Assembly: GCA_963753385.1 (NCBI GenBank)
Contig: CAVWCC010000007.1
Span: forward strand, 411,374 to 475,373
DNA: 64,000 bases
Direction of reading: 5' to 3'
DNA from: JALZKA01 sp963753385
GTDB taxonomy: Bacteria; Actinomycetota; Thermoleophilia; Solirubrobacterales; 70-9
In this document: positions 1 to 7,770 of the stretch, one piece after another
Numbering within the stretch: position 1 is the first letter of the stretch
Layout: every line of letters begins with the position of its first letter
Program-made: the position numbers and the translations under genes
The notes under the pieces: generated by a model
Database searches by the model: none
The model's input: only the letters and a program-made list of their open reading frames with translations
Told to the model about the DNA's origin: nothing

Positions 1-862
1 CGCGGAAGATCTCGATGAACTGGGTGCGGTGGGCGAGCGTGCGGCTCGGCGGCGCCCCGGGCGGAGCCACGGCGGCGTCGCCGTTGACGACGAGAACCTG
101 GTCGGCGAGGACGGCGGACCCGCGAGTCCCTTCGAAGCGCACGCCGACGGGCTGGTTGCGCGCCGCGCAGGTCGTGACCTGGATCGTGCCCACGCCACCG
201 TTGGCGAACTCGAGCGCCACGCATGCCGTGTCCTCGGCCTCGATCGAATGCTCGATGTTGAGCATGTGCGAGGTCACGCTGGCGATCGGGCCGGCCAGCC
301 AGCGCGCCAGGTCGACGGCGTGCGCGCCCTGGTTCATCAATGCTCCGCCGCCGTCGCCGCTCCATGTGCCGCGCCAGCCACCGCGCGCAAGGTAGTAGGC
401 GGGGTCGCGGCGCCAGTTGAAGGCGAGGTTGAGGAAGATCGGGTCTCCCAGGGCGCCGGAGGGGATGAGCTTCTGCAACGCGACCATCGGCGCGTGGAAG
501 CGATACTGATGCAGCACCGCGACGTGCACCCCACCCTCGCGCGCCGCGTCGAGCACGGCGTCGGCGTCCTCCAGGGTGATGGCCATCGGCTTCTCGGCGA
601 TGACGTGCAGCCCGCGGCGCGCCGCGGCGATCGCCTGCTCGGCGTGGAGGTGCGACGGGGTGCAGAGCAGTACGGCGTCGAGCGCGACGGTCTCGAGCAT
701 CTCGTCGTAGGTCGAGAAGACCGTCACCTCGTCCGACGGCGCCGGCCCCTCCGCCGCGACCCGCGGGTCGGCGACCGCTGCGACCTCGACGCCGTCCAAA
801 TCGCCGACGGTGTCGAGGTGACGCGACCCGATGCTGCCGAGCCCGGCGAGACCGACCCTCAC
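1..862 (-). CDS. Gfo/Idh/MocA-family oxidoreductase, C-terminus outside window
   Basis: This is an NAD(P)-dependent oxidoreductase of the Gfo/Idh/MocA family, probably acting on a sugar or inositol-type polyol. The GTG start (860-862) opens directly on a Rossmann nucleotide-binding motif, GLAGLGSIGSRH, at residues 4-15, and the family EKP motif falls at residues 90-92 (HVIAEKPMAI). About 287 codons are visible before the frame leaves the window at base 1, so the end of the substrate domain is missing. Its start overlaps the stop of the upstream isomerase/epimerase by four bases (GTGA), so it belongs to a tightly coupled leftward operon with that gene and a second oxidoreductase. The substrate cannot be told from sequence. 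Confidence 0.85.
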   Translation of the reverse strand, partial: MRVGLAGLGSIGSRHLDTVGDLDGVEVAAVADPRVAAEGPAPSDEVTVFSTYDEMLETVALDAVLLCTPSHLHAEQAIAAARRGLHVIAEKPMAITLEDADAVLDAAREGGVHVAVLHQYRFHAPMVALQKLIPSGALGDPIFLNLAFNWRRDPAYYLARGGWRGTWSGDGGGALMNQGAHAVDLARWLAGPIASVTSHMLNIEHSIEAEDTACVALEFANGGVGTIQVTTCAARNQPVGVRFEGTRGSAVLADQVLVVNGDAAVAPPGAPPSRTLAHRTQFIEIFR

Positions 863-1686
863 GCCGCCACCTCCGCCACCGCATGCAGATGGTCGAGCCC
901 CACGCGGCTCGCCTCCTCGACGCTGCCGTCGACCTCACAATGGGTCTCGAGCGAGAAGGCGCCCTCATAGCCCACGCCCAGAAGCAGCGGCACGACGGTC
1001 TCGAACGGCACCCGGCCCGTTCCGAGCGGCACCCAGCGCCCCTCCTCGTCGGCGTCCTTCAAGTGCAGGTGAGCGATCCGCGCGACGTCGTCGTCGAGCG
1101 CGGACTCCTCAGGTGCGCCCCCAGCGCACACGTGGTTACCGGGATCCCAGATCACCCGCAGCCCCGGCACGAGAGCGAGCATCTCGCTCGTCTCGCGCGC
1201 GGTGCCCACGTTGCAGTCGTGCTCGTTCTCGAGCAAGACCTCGACGGAAGAGGAGGCGGCGCGCCTTTGCGCCTCGGCAACGGTCTCGGCAACCTGCTCC
1301 GTGACCTCCGACGGGTCGGAAACGCGCCAGCCGGAGAAGATCCGCACGAACGGGATCTCGTGGCGCTCGGCGAGCTCGAGCGCGCGGTCGAGACCGCGCC
1401 AGGAGTCGTCGAGCGTCGCCTCGGCGCGCCAGCCGTGCAGGGCACCCGCGGGCGCGGGGAGGCCCGGCAGGGAGCACTTGAGCACCGGCGTCGCGAGCGC
1501 GGTGATGGCGAACCCGCGTCCGTTGACGTCCTCCACAGCCCGGTCGAACTCCGCGTCGCTCGCCTCCACCACGCTGCGCCCAGCCAGCGTGCGCAGCTCG
1601 ACGCCGTCGAGCCCGAGCCGCTGGCAGGCGTCGAGCGCCGCGCCGACGTCGTCGCCGAGCTCGTCCAAGATGATCGACAGCCTCAT
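859..1686 (-). CDS. Sugar phosphate isomerase/epimerase (xylose isomerase-like TIM barrel)
   Basis: This 275-residue protein belongs to the AP-endonuclease-2/xylose-isomerase-like TIM-barrel family (IolE/IolI/Hps-type), which binds a divalent metal and isomerises or epimerises sugars and inosose-like compounds. Metal-ligand-type residues are visible in VLLENEHD (about residue 150), VIWDPGNH (about 185), HLHLKDAD and FSLETH near the C-terminus. The ATG at 1684-1686 was chosen because it overlaps the upstream stop (ATGA) and starts the first beta strand (MRLSIILDEL). A longer in-frame start would only add a low-complexity Arg/Gly tail. It is sandwiched between two Gfo/Idh/MocA genes, the arrangement seen in inositol and rare-sugar catabolic operons; the pathway itself is inference. 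Confidence 0.85.
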   Translation of the reverse strand: MRLSIILDELGDDVGAALDACQRLGLDGVELRTLAGRSVVEASDAEFDRAVEDVNGRGFAITALATPVLKCSLPGLPAPAGALHGWRAEATLDDSWRGLDRALELAERHEIPFVRIFSGWRVSDPSEVTEQVAETVAEAQRRAASSSVEVLLENEHDCNVGTARETSEMLALVPGLRVIWDPGNHVCAGGAPEESALDDDVARIAHLHLKDADEEGRWVPLGTGRVPFETVVPLLLGVGYEGAFSLETHCEVDGSVEEASRVGLDHLHAVAEVAA

Positions 1687-2600
1687 GCCAGCGCCTCCGG
1701 TTTCTCCGCCGCCGCGAGCGCGCGCTCGAGCCAAACCGTCGCCGCCATTGCCTCCGGGTCGCCGGCCCCGCTCGCAACGCGGGTCGCGAAGTCGGCCAGC
1801 ACCCCGTCGTACTCGTGGTCGAGCGAGGACTTGAACGCGGGGAAGCCGGCGAGCATGTCCGCGTGAAGCTCGCGACCGTCGTCCCAGCGCACCCGCAGGT
1901 CCTTCACCTCGCCCTCATAGCCCCAATCGAGCCGGATGATCGCCTCCGCGCCGCCCGGGACGGTGCCCCGGACGTCCGCCTTCATGTCGACGCCCGCGGG
2001 CGAGCGCTCGACGTCCACACCGTCCACCGAGACCTCGCCGAACAGGTGCCGGACGACGTCGACCGCGTTCGGCCCGTTGTCGACGACGCAGCCGCCGCCC
2101 TCCGCCGCGGGTGTCGCATACCAGCCCCCCTCCCCGTCCGTGTGCTCCTCGATCTGCTCAAGGTAGCGCAGCTCGACCGAGCGCAGCCTGTGCGTGTCGA
2201 GCGACCCGGGCTGCGGGAGGTTCCGGTTGTAGCGGCGGTGGAAGGCGGTGAAGAGCACCCGCTTCTCTTCTTCGGCGAGCTCGGCCAACTCGCTGGCTTC
2301 CGCAACGCTCAGTGCAAGCGGCTTTTCGCAGCAGACGTGCGCACCGGCGCGCAGGGCGGCGCGCGCCAGCTCCACGTGGGTGGCCACCGGCGTGTCGAGC
2401 ACGACGGCATCGACGCCCCCCTCGGCGAGCAGCTCGTCGGCGTTGGCGTGGGCGGCGAGCGTGGTCCGGTCGGCGAACCGCTCGAGCCGGGTGGGGTCGC
2501 GGTCGCAGACCGCGACCAGCTCGATATCCCGCGCGCGATCGGCGGCGTCGACGTAGAAGCGCGACACCCCTCCCAGCCCGATTATGCCCAAGCGCAGCAT
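1683..2600 (-). CDS. Gfo/Idh/MocA-family oxidoreductase
   Basis: This is a second NAD(P)-dependent oxidoreductase of the Gfo/Idh/MocA family, 305 residues. It opens with GIIGLGGVSRFY (residues 5-16, dinucleotide binding), carries the EKP motif at residues 92-94 (CCEKPLALS), and has a substrate-domain motif HRRYNRNLP. The start at 2598-2600 is preceded by a run of G and A bases forming a strong ribosome-binding site. An upstream in-frame start would add 29 unconserved residues. It is the first gene of the leftward sugar operon (oxidoreductase, isomerase/epimerase, oxidoreductase) and overlaps the next gene by ATGA. The two oxidoreductases are clearly different proteins and not a recent duplication. 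Confidence 0.85.
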   Translation of the reverse strand: MLRLGIIGLGGVSRFYVDAADRARDIELVAVCDRDPTRLERFADRTTLAAHANADELLAEGGVDAVVLDTPVATHVELARAALRAGAHVCCEKPLALSVAEASELAELAEEEKRVLFTAFHRRYNRNLPQPGSLDTHRLRSVELRYLEQIEEHTDGEGGWYATPAAEGGGCVVDNGPNAVDVVRHLFGEVSVDGVDVERSPAGVDMKADVRGTVPGGAEAIIRLDWGYEGEVKDLRVRWDDGRELHADMLAGFPAFKSSLDHEYDGVLADFATRVASGAGDPEAMAATVWLERALAAAEKPEALA

Positions 2601-2635
2601 GCTCCCCCCGCCCATGCTAGCCCGGACGCGGCGGG

Positions 2636-3865
2636 ATGGCTCCGCGTTCTCTACGATGGCGCGTCGTGGCCGCGGCGGATGGCTCAACTGTGGGGGTGCC
2701 GTCCCCGCACCTCCGGGTGCTGGTGCTCGACGGCTGGGAGCCGATGGCGCTCGGAGCGTGCCGTGGGGCCGGGCACATGGGTCACACCGTCGGGGCCGCG
2801 AGCACGGACCGCCGACGCAACATCGTCGCGCGCTCGCGCTACGTCAGCCGCCACGACACGCTGCCCGATCCCTGGGGACCGGCGGCGCCCTACGAGGCGG
2901 CGCTCCGCGAGCTCGTGGAGCGCGAGGGCTACGACGCCCTGATCTCGGTTCACGACCAGACGCTCGCCCGGCTCGCGTCGATCGACCTCCCGGTGCCGAC
3001 TACGGCGAGGCTCGACGACGCCTGGGCCATCCTGCAGGACAAGCTCGCGCTCGCCGAGGTCGCCGAGCGCGCCGGGGTCGTCTACCCGCGGACCGAGCCC
3101 GCCGGCACGCCCGAGGAGCTCGACTCGGCCCTCGAACGACTCGGCCTGCCCGTCTTCGTCAAGTCGTCGGTGTCGGCCCTGGCGCTCCCGGACAGGGTGG
3201 AGTTCCAGCGCGGTGCGAAGCTTGCGCGCACCCGCGAGGAGGCCTTCGCGGCCGCCGAGCAGCTCTGGGGCAAGCTGCCGGTGATCGCCCAGGGGCTGAT
3301 CGATCCCGGGAGCAAGCTGGGCGTGGTCGTGCTGCGCCGCGACGGCCGCACCGAGCTCGGGTACGCCCATCGCATGCTGCGCGAGCACCCGCGCGAGGGC
3401 GGGATCGGCATCACGCTCGAGAGCCTTGACCCGGACTCCGGCGACGGCGCCGAGGCGATCGCCGCCCTGGAGCGCCTCTGCGAGGAGGTCGGCTACCAGG
3501 GAATCACCCATGCGGAGATGTACCGCTCGGAGTCCGACGGCAGCATCGCCGTCATCGACATCAACCCGCGAGTTTGGGGAGGCATCTGGTTTGTGGAGCG
3601 CCAGGGAGTGCAGCCGATCGAGCGCAGCCTGCGCGCCGCGCTCGACCTGCCGCCGCTGCCGCCCTACACCCCGCGCCCCGGCCTGCTCTTCCACATGCTG
3701 ATCCCCGAGCTGGGATGGCTGCGACGGGAGCCCGACCGCCGGGCCGCCCTCCGCGAGTGGGTGCGCACGACCCGCCCGCGCGACGTGTTCGACCTCGTCG
3801 ACGTGACCGACCCGATGCCGACGTTGCACTACCTCGCCGGCCGCATCCGCGCCAAGAGAAACTGA
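2636..3865 (+). CDS. ATP-grasp domain protein
   Basis: This ATP-grasp enzyme of about 390-409 residues catalyses an ATP-dependent ligation through an acyl-phosphate intermediate; its substrate is unknown. The N-terminal half begins with a pre-ATP-grasp fold (LRVLVLDGWEP), and the central region gives nucleotide-binding strands (LPVFVKSSVSALALPD). The Mg-ATP ligand region is GSIAVIDINPRVWGG, with the typical Asp/Asn pair. The ATG at 2636 is the longest start, but GTG at 2696 gives a more family-like N-terminus (PSPHLRVLVLDG), so the true start is uncertain. It is divergent from the sugar operon across 35 bp. It resembles carbamoyl-phosphate-synthase-like ATP-grasp ligases rather than any named enzyme. 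Confidence 0.7.
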   Translation: MAPRSLRWRVVAAADGSTVGVPSPHLRVLVLDGWEPMALGACRGAGHMGHTVGAASTDRRRNIVARSRYVSRHDTLPDPWGPAAPYEAALRELVEREGYDALISVHDQTLARLASIDLPVPTTARLDDAWAILQDKLALAEVAERAGVVYPRTEPAGTPEELDSALERLGLPVFVKSSVSALALPDRVEFQRGAKLARTREEAFAAAEQLWGKLPVIAQGLIDPGSKLGVVVLRRDGRTELGYAHRMLREHPREGGIGITLESLDPDSGDGAEAIAALERLCEEVGYQGITHAEMYRSESDGSIAVIDINPRVWGGIWFVERQGVQPIERSLRAALDLPPLPPYTPRPGLLFHMLIPELGWLRREPDRRAALREWVRTTRPRDVFDLVDVTDPMPTLHYLAGRIRAKRN

Positions 3866-3866
3866 G

Positions 3867-3939
3867 TGGCGAGGGCCGGAATCGAACCGGCGACACCACG
3901 ATTTTCAGTCGTGTGCTCTACCAACTGAGCTACCTCGCC
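3867..3939 (-). tRNA. tRNA-Phe (GAA)
   Basis: A full cloverleaf is readable on the minus strand. The acceptor stem is GGCGAGG/CCTCGCC with discriminator A, the D arm is GCTCAGTTGGTAGAGC, the anticodon stem is CACGA/TCGTG with loop CTGAAAA (anticodon GAA), and the T arm is GCCGG-TTCGATT-CCGGC. CCA is not encoded. It lies two bases after the ATP-grasp stop, on the opposite strand. Confidence 0.96.
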
Positions 3940-4032
3940 CGCGGCGGGTAAGGCTAGCGCCGGAACACTCTCGTCCGCGACTCGACTCAGGCAGCATCCC
4001 ATCCGCGCGTTCCGCGCCCCGACGATGCCGCT

Positions 4033-4971
4033 ATGAGCGCCTCGTTGCGTTTCGAATCCACCCCTCGGGTCTCAGACGTAGCGTCGCGGATCGTGCGACT
4101 CGCGGAACGGCAGTTCGGGGTGATCGCCGCGTGGCAGTTGCTCGCTTGTGGCTTGAGCCGGACCGGAATCGGACGATGGGTTGCGGCCGGTCGGCTTCAT
4201 CGGCTTTCGCTGGGTGTGTACGCCCTGGGGCATCGTGCCCTGAGCGAGGAGGGCCGCCTCTCGGCGGCTCTGCTACACGCCGGTCCCGGCGCCGCGCTCA
4301 GCCATGTCACAGCGGCATGGTGGTGGCGACTGCTCCGCTTCGCCGATCGGCAGATCCATGTGAGTCACCCCGGACGCGCCGGCTCAACGGACTCGGTGGT
4401 CGTTCACCATCCGAGGCATCTCTCACGCGCGTGGCGCCTGGGCTTACCGGTCACTGACGTGGTTCAGACGCTCCTGGACATCGCGCCCACGGCGTCCGAG
4501 CCCGCGTTCCGCCGAGCCCTCGCCCAGGCGGATCACCTTGGCCTGATCCGCCCCGACACCTTGCGCCGCGCCACCGTCGGCCGCCGCGGTTGCACGCGCC
4601 TCCACGTCGCCCTCGACCACCACCTGCCCGAGCTTGCGGGAACCCTGAGCCCACTGGAGGACGACTTCCTCCTGTTTTGCCAGAAGCGCGGATTCCCGAT
4701 CCCCGAGCCGAATGCGCTGATCGCAGGGTTTCACGTTGATGCCGTCTTCCGCGACGCCCGGCTGGCGGTCGAGCTGGACGGGCGCGACGTCCACGGAAAG
4801 CCGGCAGCGGTGGTCACCGACCGGCGGCGCGAGATGGCGATTCGCGGCGCCGGCTACCGCATCGTGCGCTACAGCGACGAGCAAGTCAACCGACGGAGCG
4901 ACGCAACAGCGGCCGATCTCAGCGCGTTGCTGCGTTTGGCACCCACCCCTCGGCATCGAAACGCAGCGTGA
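4033..4971 (+). CDS. AbiEi-like/DUF559-type protein (winged helix plus Vsr-like nuclease fold)
   Basis: This 312-residue protein has the two-part layout common in Thermoleophilia and other actinobacteria. The N-terminus resembles the AbiEi antitoxin winged helix (GVIAAWQLLACGLSRTGIGRW, then GRLHRLSLGVYALG). The C-terminus resembles the DUF559/very-short-patch-repair endonuclease fold, with candidate acidic residues in SPLEDDF (about 207), FHVDAVF (about 235) and LAVELDGRDVHG (about 245-255), followed by RYSDEQV. No AbiEii-type nucleotidyltransferase toxin lies beside it, so a classical AbiE toxin-antitoxin pair is not supported. The 3' end overlaps the convergent DUF192 gene by 53 bp. A second, broken family member lies at 36.9-37.8 kb. 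Its function, whether defence, DNA processing or regulation, is unknown. Confidence 0.7.
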   Translation: MSASLRFESTPRVSDVASRIVRLAERQFGVIAAWQLLACGLSRTGIGRWVAAGRLHRLSLGVYALGHRALSEEGRLSAALLHAGPGAALSHVTAAWWWRLLRFADRQIHVSHPGRAGSTDSVVVHHPRHLSRAWRLGLPVTDVVQTLLDIAPTASEPAFRRALAQADHLGLIRPDTLRRATVGRRGCTRLHVALDHHLPELAGTLSPLEDDFLLFCQKRGFPIPEPNALIAGFHVDAVFRDARLAVELDGRDVHGKPAAVVTDRRREMAIRGAGYRIVRYSDEQVNRRSDATAADLSALLRLAPTPRHRNAA

Positions 4972-5368
4972 CTCTCGTTCCCGGACCAAGGCCGAGGGCC
5001 GCCGCATCGCCTTCGCGGAGCTCGAGCGCGGCGGTCTGCCGCCGCCCCGCGCCTCGGGACGCCCGGGCGGTTCGCCGCGGCGGGGTCGCCTCCGTCACTG
5101 CGAGCACGGTTCCCTCACTGACTGAGTGCAGCTCGAGCCAGACGACGTCGATCGGCGCCCGCATCCCGAACGTGTGGACCGACTTGCAGCGCGGGAAGAG
5201 GAGCGGAACGAGATCCCCTTCGTCGAGCCCGGCGAGGCCGCGCAGCCGCAGGCCGAAACGCCCAGCGACCACAGCCCCGAACGAGGCGGCGCCCGAGCGG
5301 ATGACCACACGCGGCGCGCCGGCGAAGCGCGGGGCGAGGCTGACAGGAAGCGTCCGGGCGACGGTCAT
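4919..5368 (-). CDS. DUF192 family protein
   Basis: This 149-residue protein carries the DUF192 signature CKSVHTFGMRAPIDVVWLE, the conserved core of this small beta-rich family of unknown function. The start at 5368 (MTVARTLPVS) lies 12 bp after the helicase stop, so the two are probably co-transcribed; an upstream in-frame start would lie inside the helicase gene. There is no signal peptide, unlike many proteobacterial DUF192 proteins that are exported. The 3' end runs 53 bp into the convergent DUF559-like gene. Family assignment is confident, but the role is not known. Confidence 0.8.
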   Translation of the reverse strand: MTVARTLPVSLAPRFAGAPRVVIRSGAASFGAVVAGRFGLRLRGLAGLDEGDLVPLLFPRCKSVHTFGMRAPIDVVWLELHSVSEGTVLAVTEATPPRRTARASRGAGRRQTAALELREGDAAALGLGPGTRVTLRFDAEGWVPNAATR

Positions 5369-5379
5369 GCGCGCTCGCT

Positions 5380-7770
5380 CTAGCGCCGAGCGCCAAGCAT
5401 CCCCCCCATCAGCTCGATCGCGCCGGCCTTGTGGAGCGGGTCGTTCAGGTTGCCGCACTTCGGGCTCTGCACGCACGAGGGGCAGCCCGCCTCGCATGGG
5501 CATTCAGAGACGAGCCGCAGCGCGTCGCCGACCAGGCGCGGGAACTCGTCGAAGCCGCGGCGCGAGATCCCGACCCCGCCCGGGTGCCCGTCGTAGATGA
5601 AGATCGTCGGCAGGCCGGTCTGGAAGTGGACGTTGGTCGAGAGGCCGCCGATGTCCCAGCGGTCGCACATCGCGAGGAGCGGCAGGACGGCGATCTGGGA
5701 GTGCTCGGCCGCGTGCAGCGCGCCCAGCTGGACCTCGGGCGGCAGCGCGGCGGGGCCGGCGAGCTCGTCGGGGAGTGAGTACCAGAGCGCCTGCGTCGGG
5801 AAGTTCTGCTCGGGCAGGTCGAGCGCGGTGAGGTCGATCACCTCGTGGTCGGAGAGCCGCTTGCGCTGGTAGGCGATGACCTGCTCGGTGACCGCGACGT
5901 CACCGAAGGAAAGCTCGATACCCGGGTGCATATCCGGACTGGCGGAGACCTTGTCAGCGGTCTTGGCGCTGACAAGCCCTTGGATGTACACCATCGTCTC
6001 CTTCTTCGGCTGCGTGTACCAGTCGCCGTCAAACGGCTCGACGATCGCCCGCCGGACTTCGAGATCGAGCTCGCGGACCTCGTACGAGCGGCCCATGTGG
6101 AGGTAGACCGCGCCGGGGTGGACGGTGCTGAATGCCCGCTCGGCCTCGACCGTGCCCAGCAGCTCGCCCGAGGTCAGGTCGACGACCGCGATCGAGTCGA
6201 GCGACGCCGAGCGCAGCGAGATCTCCCCCGCCGGGAACCCTGGACCGCGCGGCAGATAGCGCCGGTCCGAGCTGCGCCGCAGCTCGCCCGCGGCGACCAG
6301 CTCGTCGGCGCGCTCGCGCCAGCCGTCGCCGAGGATCTCGTCGTCGGCGCCGCCGGGCTGCGAGGCCGTCCCGCCGAGCGGCGCTTCGTAGGCAGCGGCG
6401 AGCACGTGCGCGGTATGGATCCGCTCGTTCCCGTGGTCGAGGATCGCGGCCTCGACCGGCCGCTCGATGAACTCCTCGGGATGGCGGCAGAAGAACTGGT
6501 CGAGGGCGTCGTCGCCCGCGATGTAGACGGCGAGGCCCTCCGTCCGCCGCCCCGCCCGTCCCCACATCTGCCGGAGGCTTGCGACGGTGCCCGGGAAGGT
6601 GACGCAGATCGAGGCGTCGAGCTCGCCGATGTCGATGCCGAGCTCGAGCGCATCGGTGGCGACCACCCCGAGCAGCTCGCCGGCGGCCAAGCGTGCCTCG
6701 ATCTCCCGTCGCTGCTGCGGCGTGTACCCGGCCCGGTACGGCGCGATCAGGGCCGCGAGGTCCTCCTGGCCGCGTTCCTCGAGCCGCATCCGTGCGAATC
6801 GCTGGATCAGCTCGATTCCCTTGCGCGAGCGCAGGAAGCAGATCGTCCTCATCCCCTCGGAAACGAGGTCCGCGAGCAGCTCGGCGCCCTCCGAAAGCGG
6901 CGAGCGACGGCGCTGCGTGCGCTCCTCGAGAAGCGGCGGGTTCCACATCACGATCCGGCGGCCCGCGCGCGGCGCGAGGTCCGAGTCGACGACCGACACC
7001 GCCTCGCCGACGAGCCGCTCGGCCAGCTCGCCGGGGTTCGCGATCGTCGCCGATGCCAGCACGAACCGAGGGTCGGCGCTGTGAGGCGGAGGCGAAGCCG
7101 AAGCCGAGCCCCGGCGTTGTTGAGCCGGCTGTTTGTAGAGCCGGCAGACGCGCCGCAGGCGGCGCAAGACGTTCGCCACGTGCGAGCCGAAGACCCCGCG
7201 ATACGTGTGCGCCTCGTCGACCACCACCCACTCGAGGTTGGTGAGGAAGTCGCCCCAGCCCTTGTGGTGCGGCAGCACCCCCATGTTGAGCATGTCCGGG
7301 TTGGTGAGGATTAGGTTCGAGCGCCGGCGGAGCCCCGGCCGGTCCTCACGAGGGGTGTCGCCGTCATAGATCGCGTGGCGCAGGTACGGCAGGCCCAGCT
7401 CGGACAGCTTCCGCGCCTGGTCCTGGGCGAGAGCCTTGGTCGGGTAGAGGTAGAGCGCACGCGCCTTCGGGTCGATCGCGAGCCGCTCGAGCACCGGCAG
7501 GTTGAACGACAGCGACTTGCCGGAGGCGGTGCCCGAGGTGACGATCACGTTTCCCTGCCCAGCCTCGCCGAGCGCTTCGTTTTGGTGGGCGAAGAGCCGG
7601 TCGATGCCGGCGTCCCGGAGCCCGTCGCGAAGCGCGCCGGGCAGATCCCCCGGCATGGGCACCTCGACCGCGTCACGGGCCGACTCGAACGACGTCGCCA
7701 CGAGCCGCCCGTCGTCGGCCCCGTTCGCGATCACGTTGCGCCAGGCCGAATCGATTGAAGCCGTGGTCAC
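5380..7770 (-). CDS. DEAD/DEAH-box helicase with DUF1998 zinc-binding C-terminus (MrfA/YprA-like)
   Basis: This 796-residue superfamily 2 helicase is related to Bacillus MrfA (YprA), a helicase of mitomycin-type DNA damage repair. Visible motifs are the Q-motif region (LFAHQNEAL, about residue 60), Walker A (TSGTASGKS, 78-86), the DEAH box (VVVDEAHTYRG), motif III (VLASATIANP), helicase-C motifs (ATDALELGIDIG; MWGRAGR) and a C-terminal four-cysteine cluster (CPCEAGCPSC...KCGN). The GTG at 7768-7770 overlaps the folP-like stop by GTGA. Between the DEAH box and motif III lies an odd Ser/Pro/Gln-rich insert (YKQPAQQRRGSASASPPPHS) encoded by a repeat also found at 21.5 kb. It probably acts in DNA repair in the cytoplasm. 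Confidence 0.88.
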   Translation of the reverse strand: MTTASIDSAWRNVIANGADDGRLVATSFESARDAVEVPMPGDLPGALRDGLRDAGIDRLFAHQNEALGEAGQGNVIVTSGTASGKSLSFNLPVLERLAIDPKARALYLYPTKALAQDQARKLSELGLPYLRHAIYDGDTPREDRPGLRRRSNLILTNPDMLNMGVLPHHKGWGDFLTNLEWVVVDEAHTYRGVFGSHVANVLRRLRRVCRLYKQPAQQRRGSASASPPPHSADPRFVLASATIANPGELAERLVGEAVSVVDSDLAPRAGRRIVMWNPPLLEERTQRRRSPLSEGAELLADLVSEGMRTICFLRSRKGIELIQRFARMRLEERGQEDLAALIAPYRAGYTPQQRREIEARLAAGELLGVVATDALELGIDIGELDASICVTFPGTVASLRQMWGRAGRRTEGLAVYIAGDDALDQFFCRHPEEFIERPVEAAILDHGNERIHTAHVLAAAYEAPLGGTASQPGGADDEILGDGWRERADELVAAGELRRSSDRRYLPRGPGFPAGEISLRSASLDSIAVVDLTSGELLGTVEAERAFSTVHPGAVYLHMGRSYEVRELDLEVRRAIVEPFDGDWYTQPKKETMVYIQGLVSAKTADKVSASPDMHPGIELSFGDVAVTEQVIAYQRKRLSDHEVIDLTALDLPEQNFPTQALWYSLPDELAGPAALPPEVQLGALHAAEHSQIAVLPLLAMCDRWDIGGLSTNVHFQTGLPTIFIYDGHPGGVGISRRGFDEFPRLVGDALRLVSECPCEAGCPSCVQSPKCGNLNDPLHKAGAIELMGGMLGARR
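7082..7130. repeat. GC-rich interspersed repeat, copy 1 (inside the helicase gene)
   Basis: This 49-bp segment inside the helicase coding sequence shares its last 31 bases exactly, and most of the rest, with 21541-21591. It keeps the helicase frame open and adds a low-complexity peptide between conserved motifs. It can form a GC-rich hairpin around the shared GAGCC/GGCTC segments. Confidence 0.7.

Noticed and set aside
4033..4971. Complete AbiE toxin-antitoxin system
   Set aside because: No AbiEii nucleotidyltransferase gene lies beside either AbiEi-like gene.
5845..7314. A 489-codon plus-strand open frame antisense to the helicase
   Set aside because: Shadow frame of a well-supported helicase. 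Its product is low complexity with no family features.
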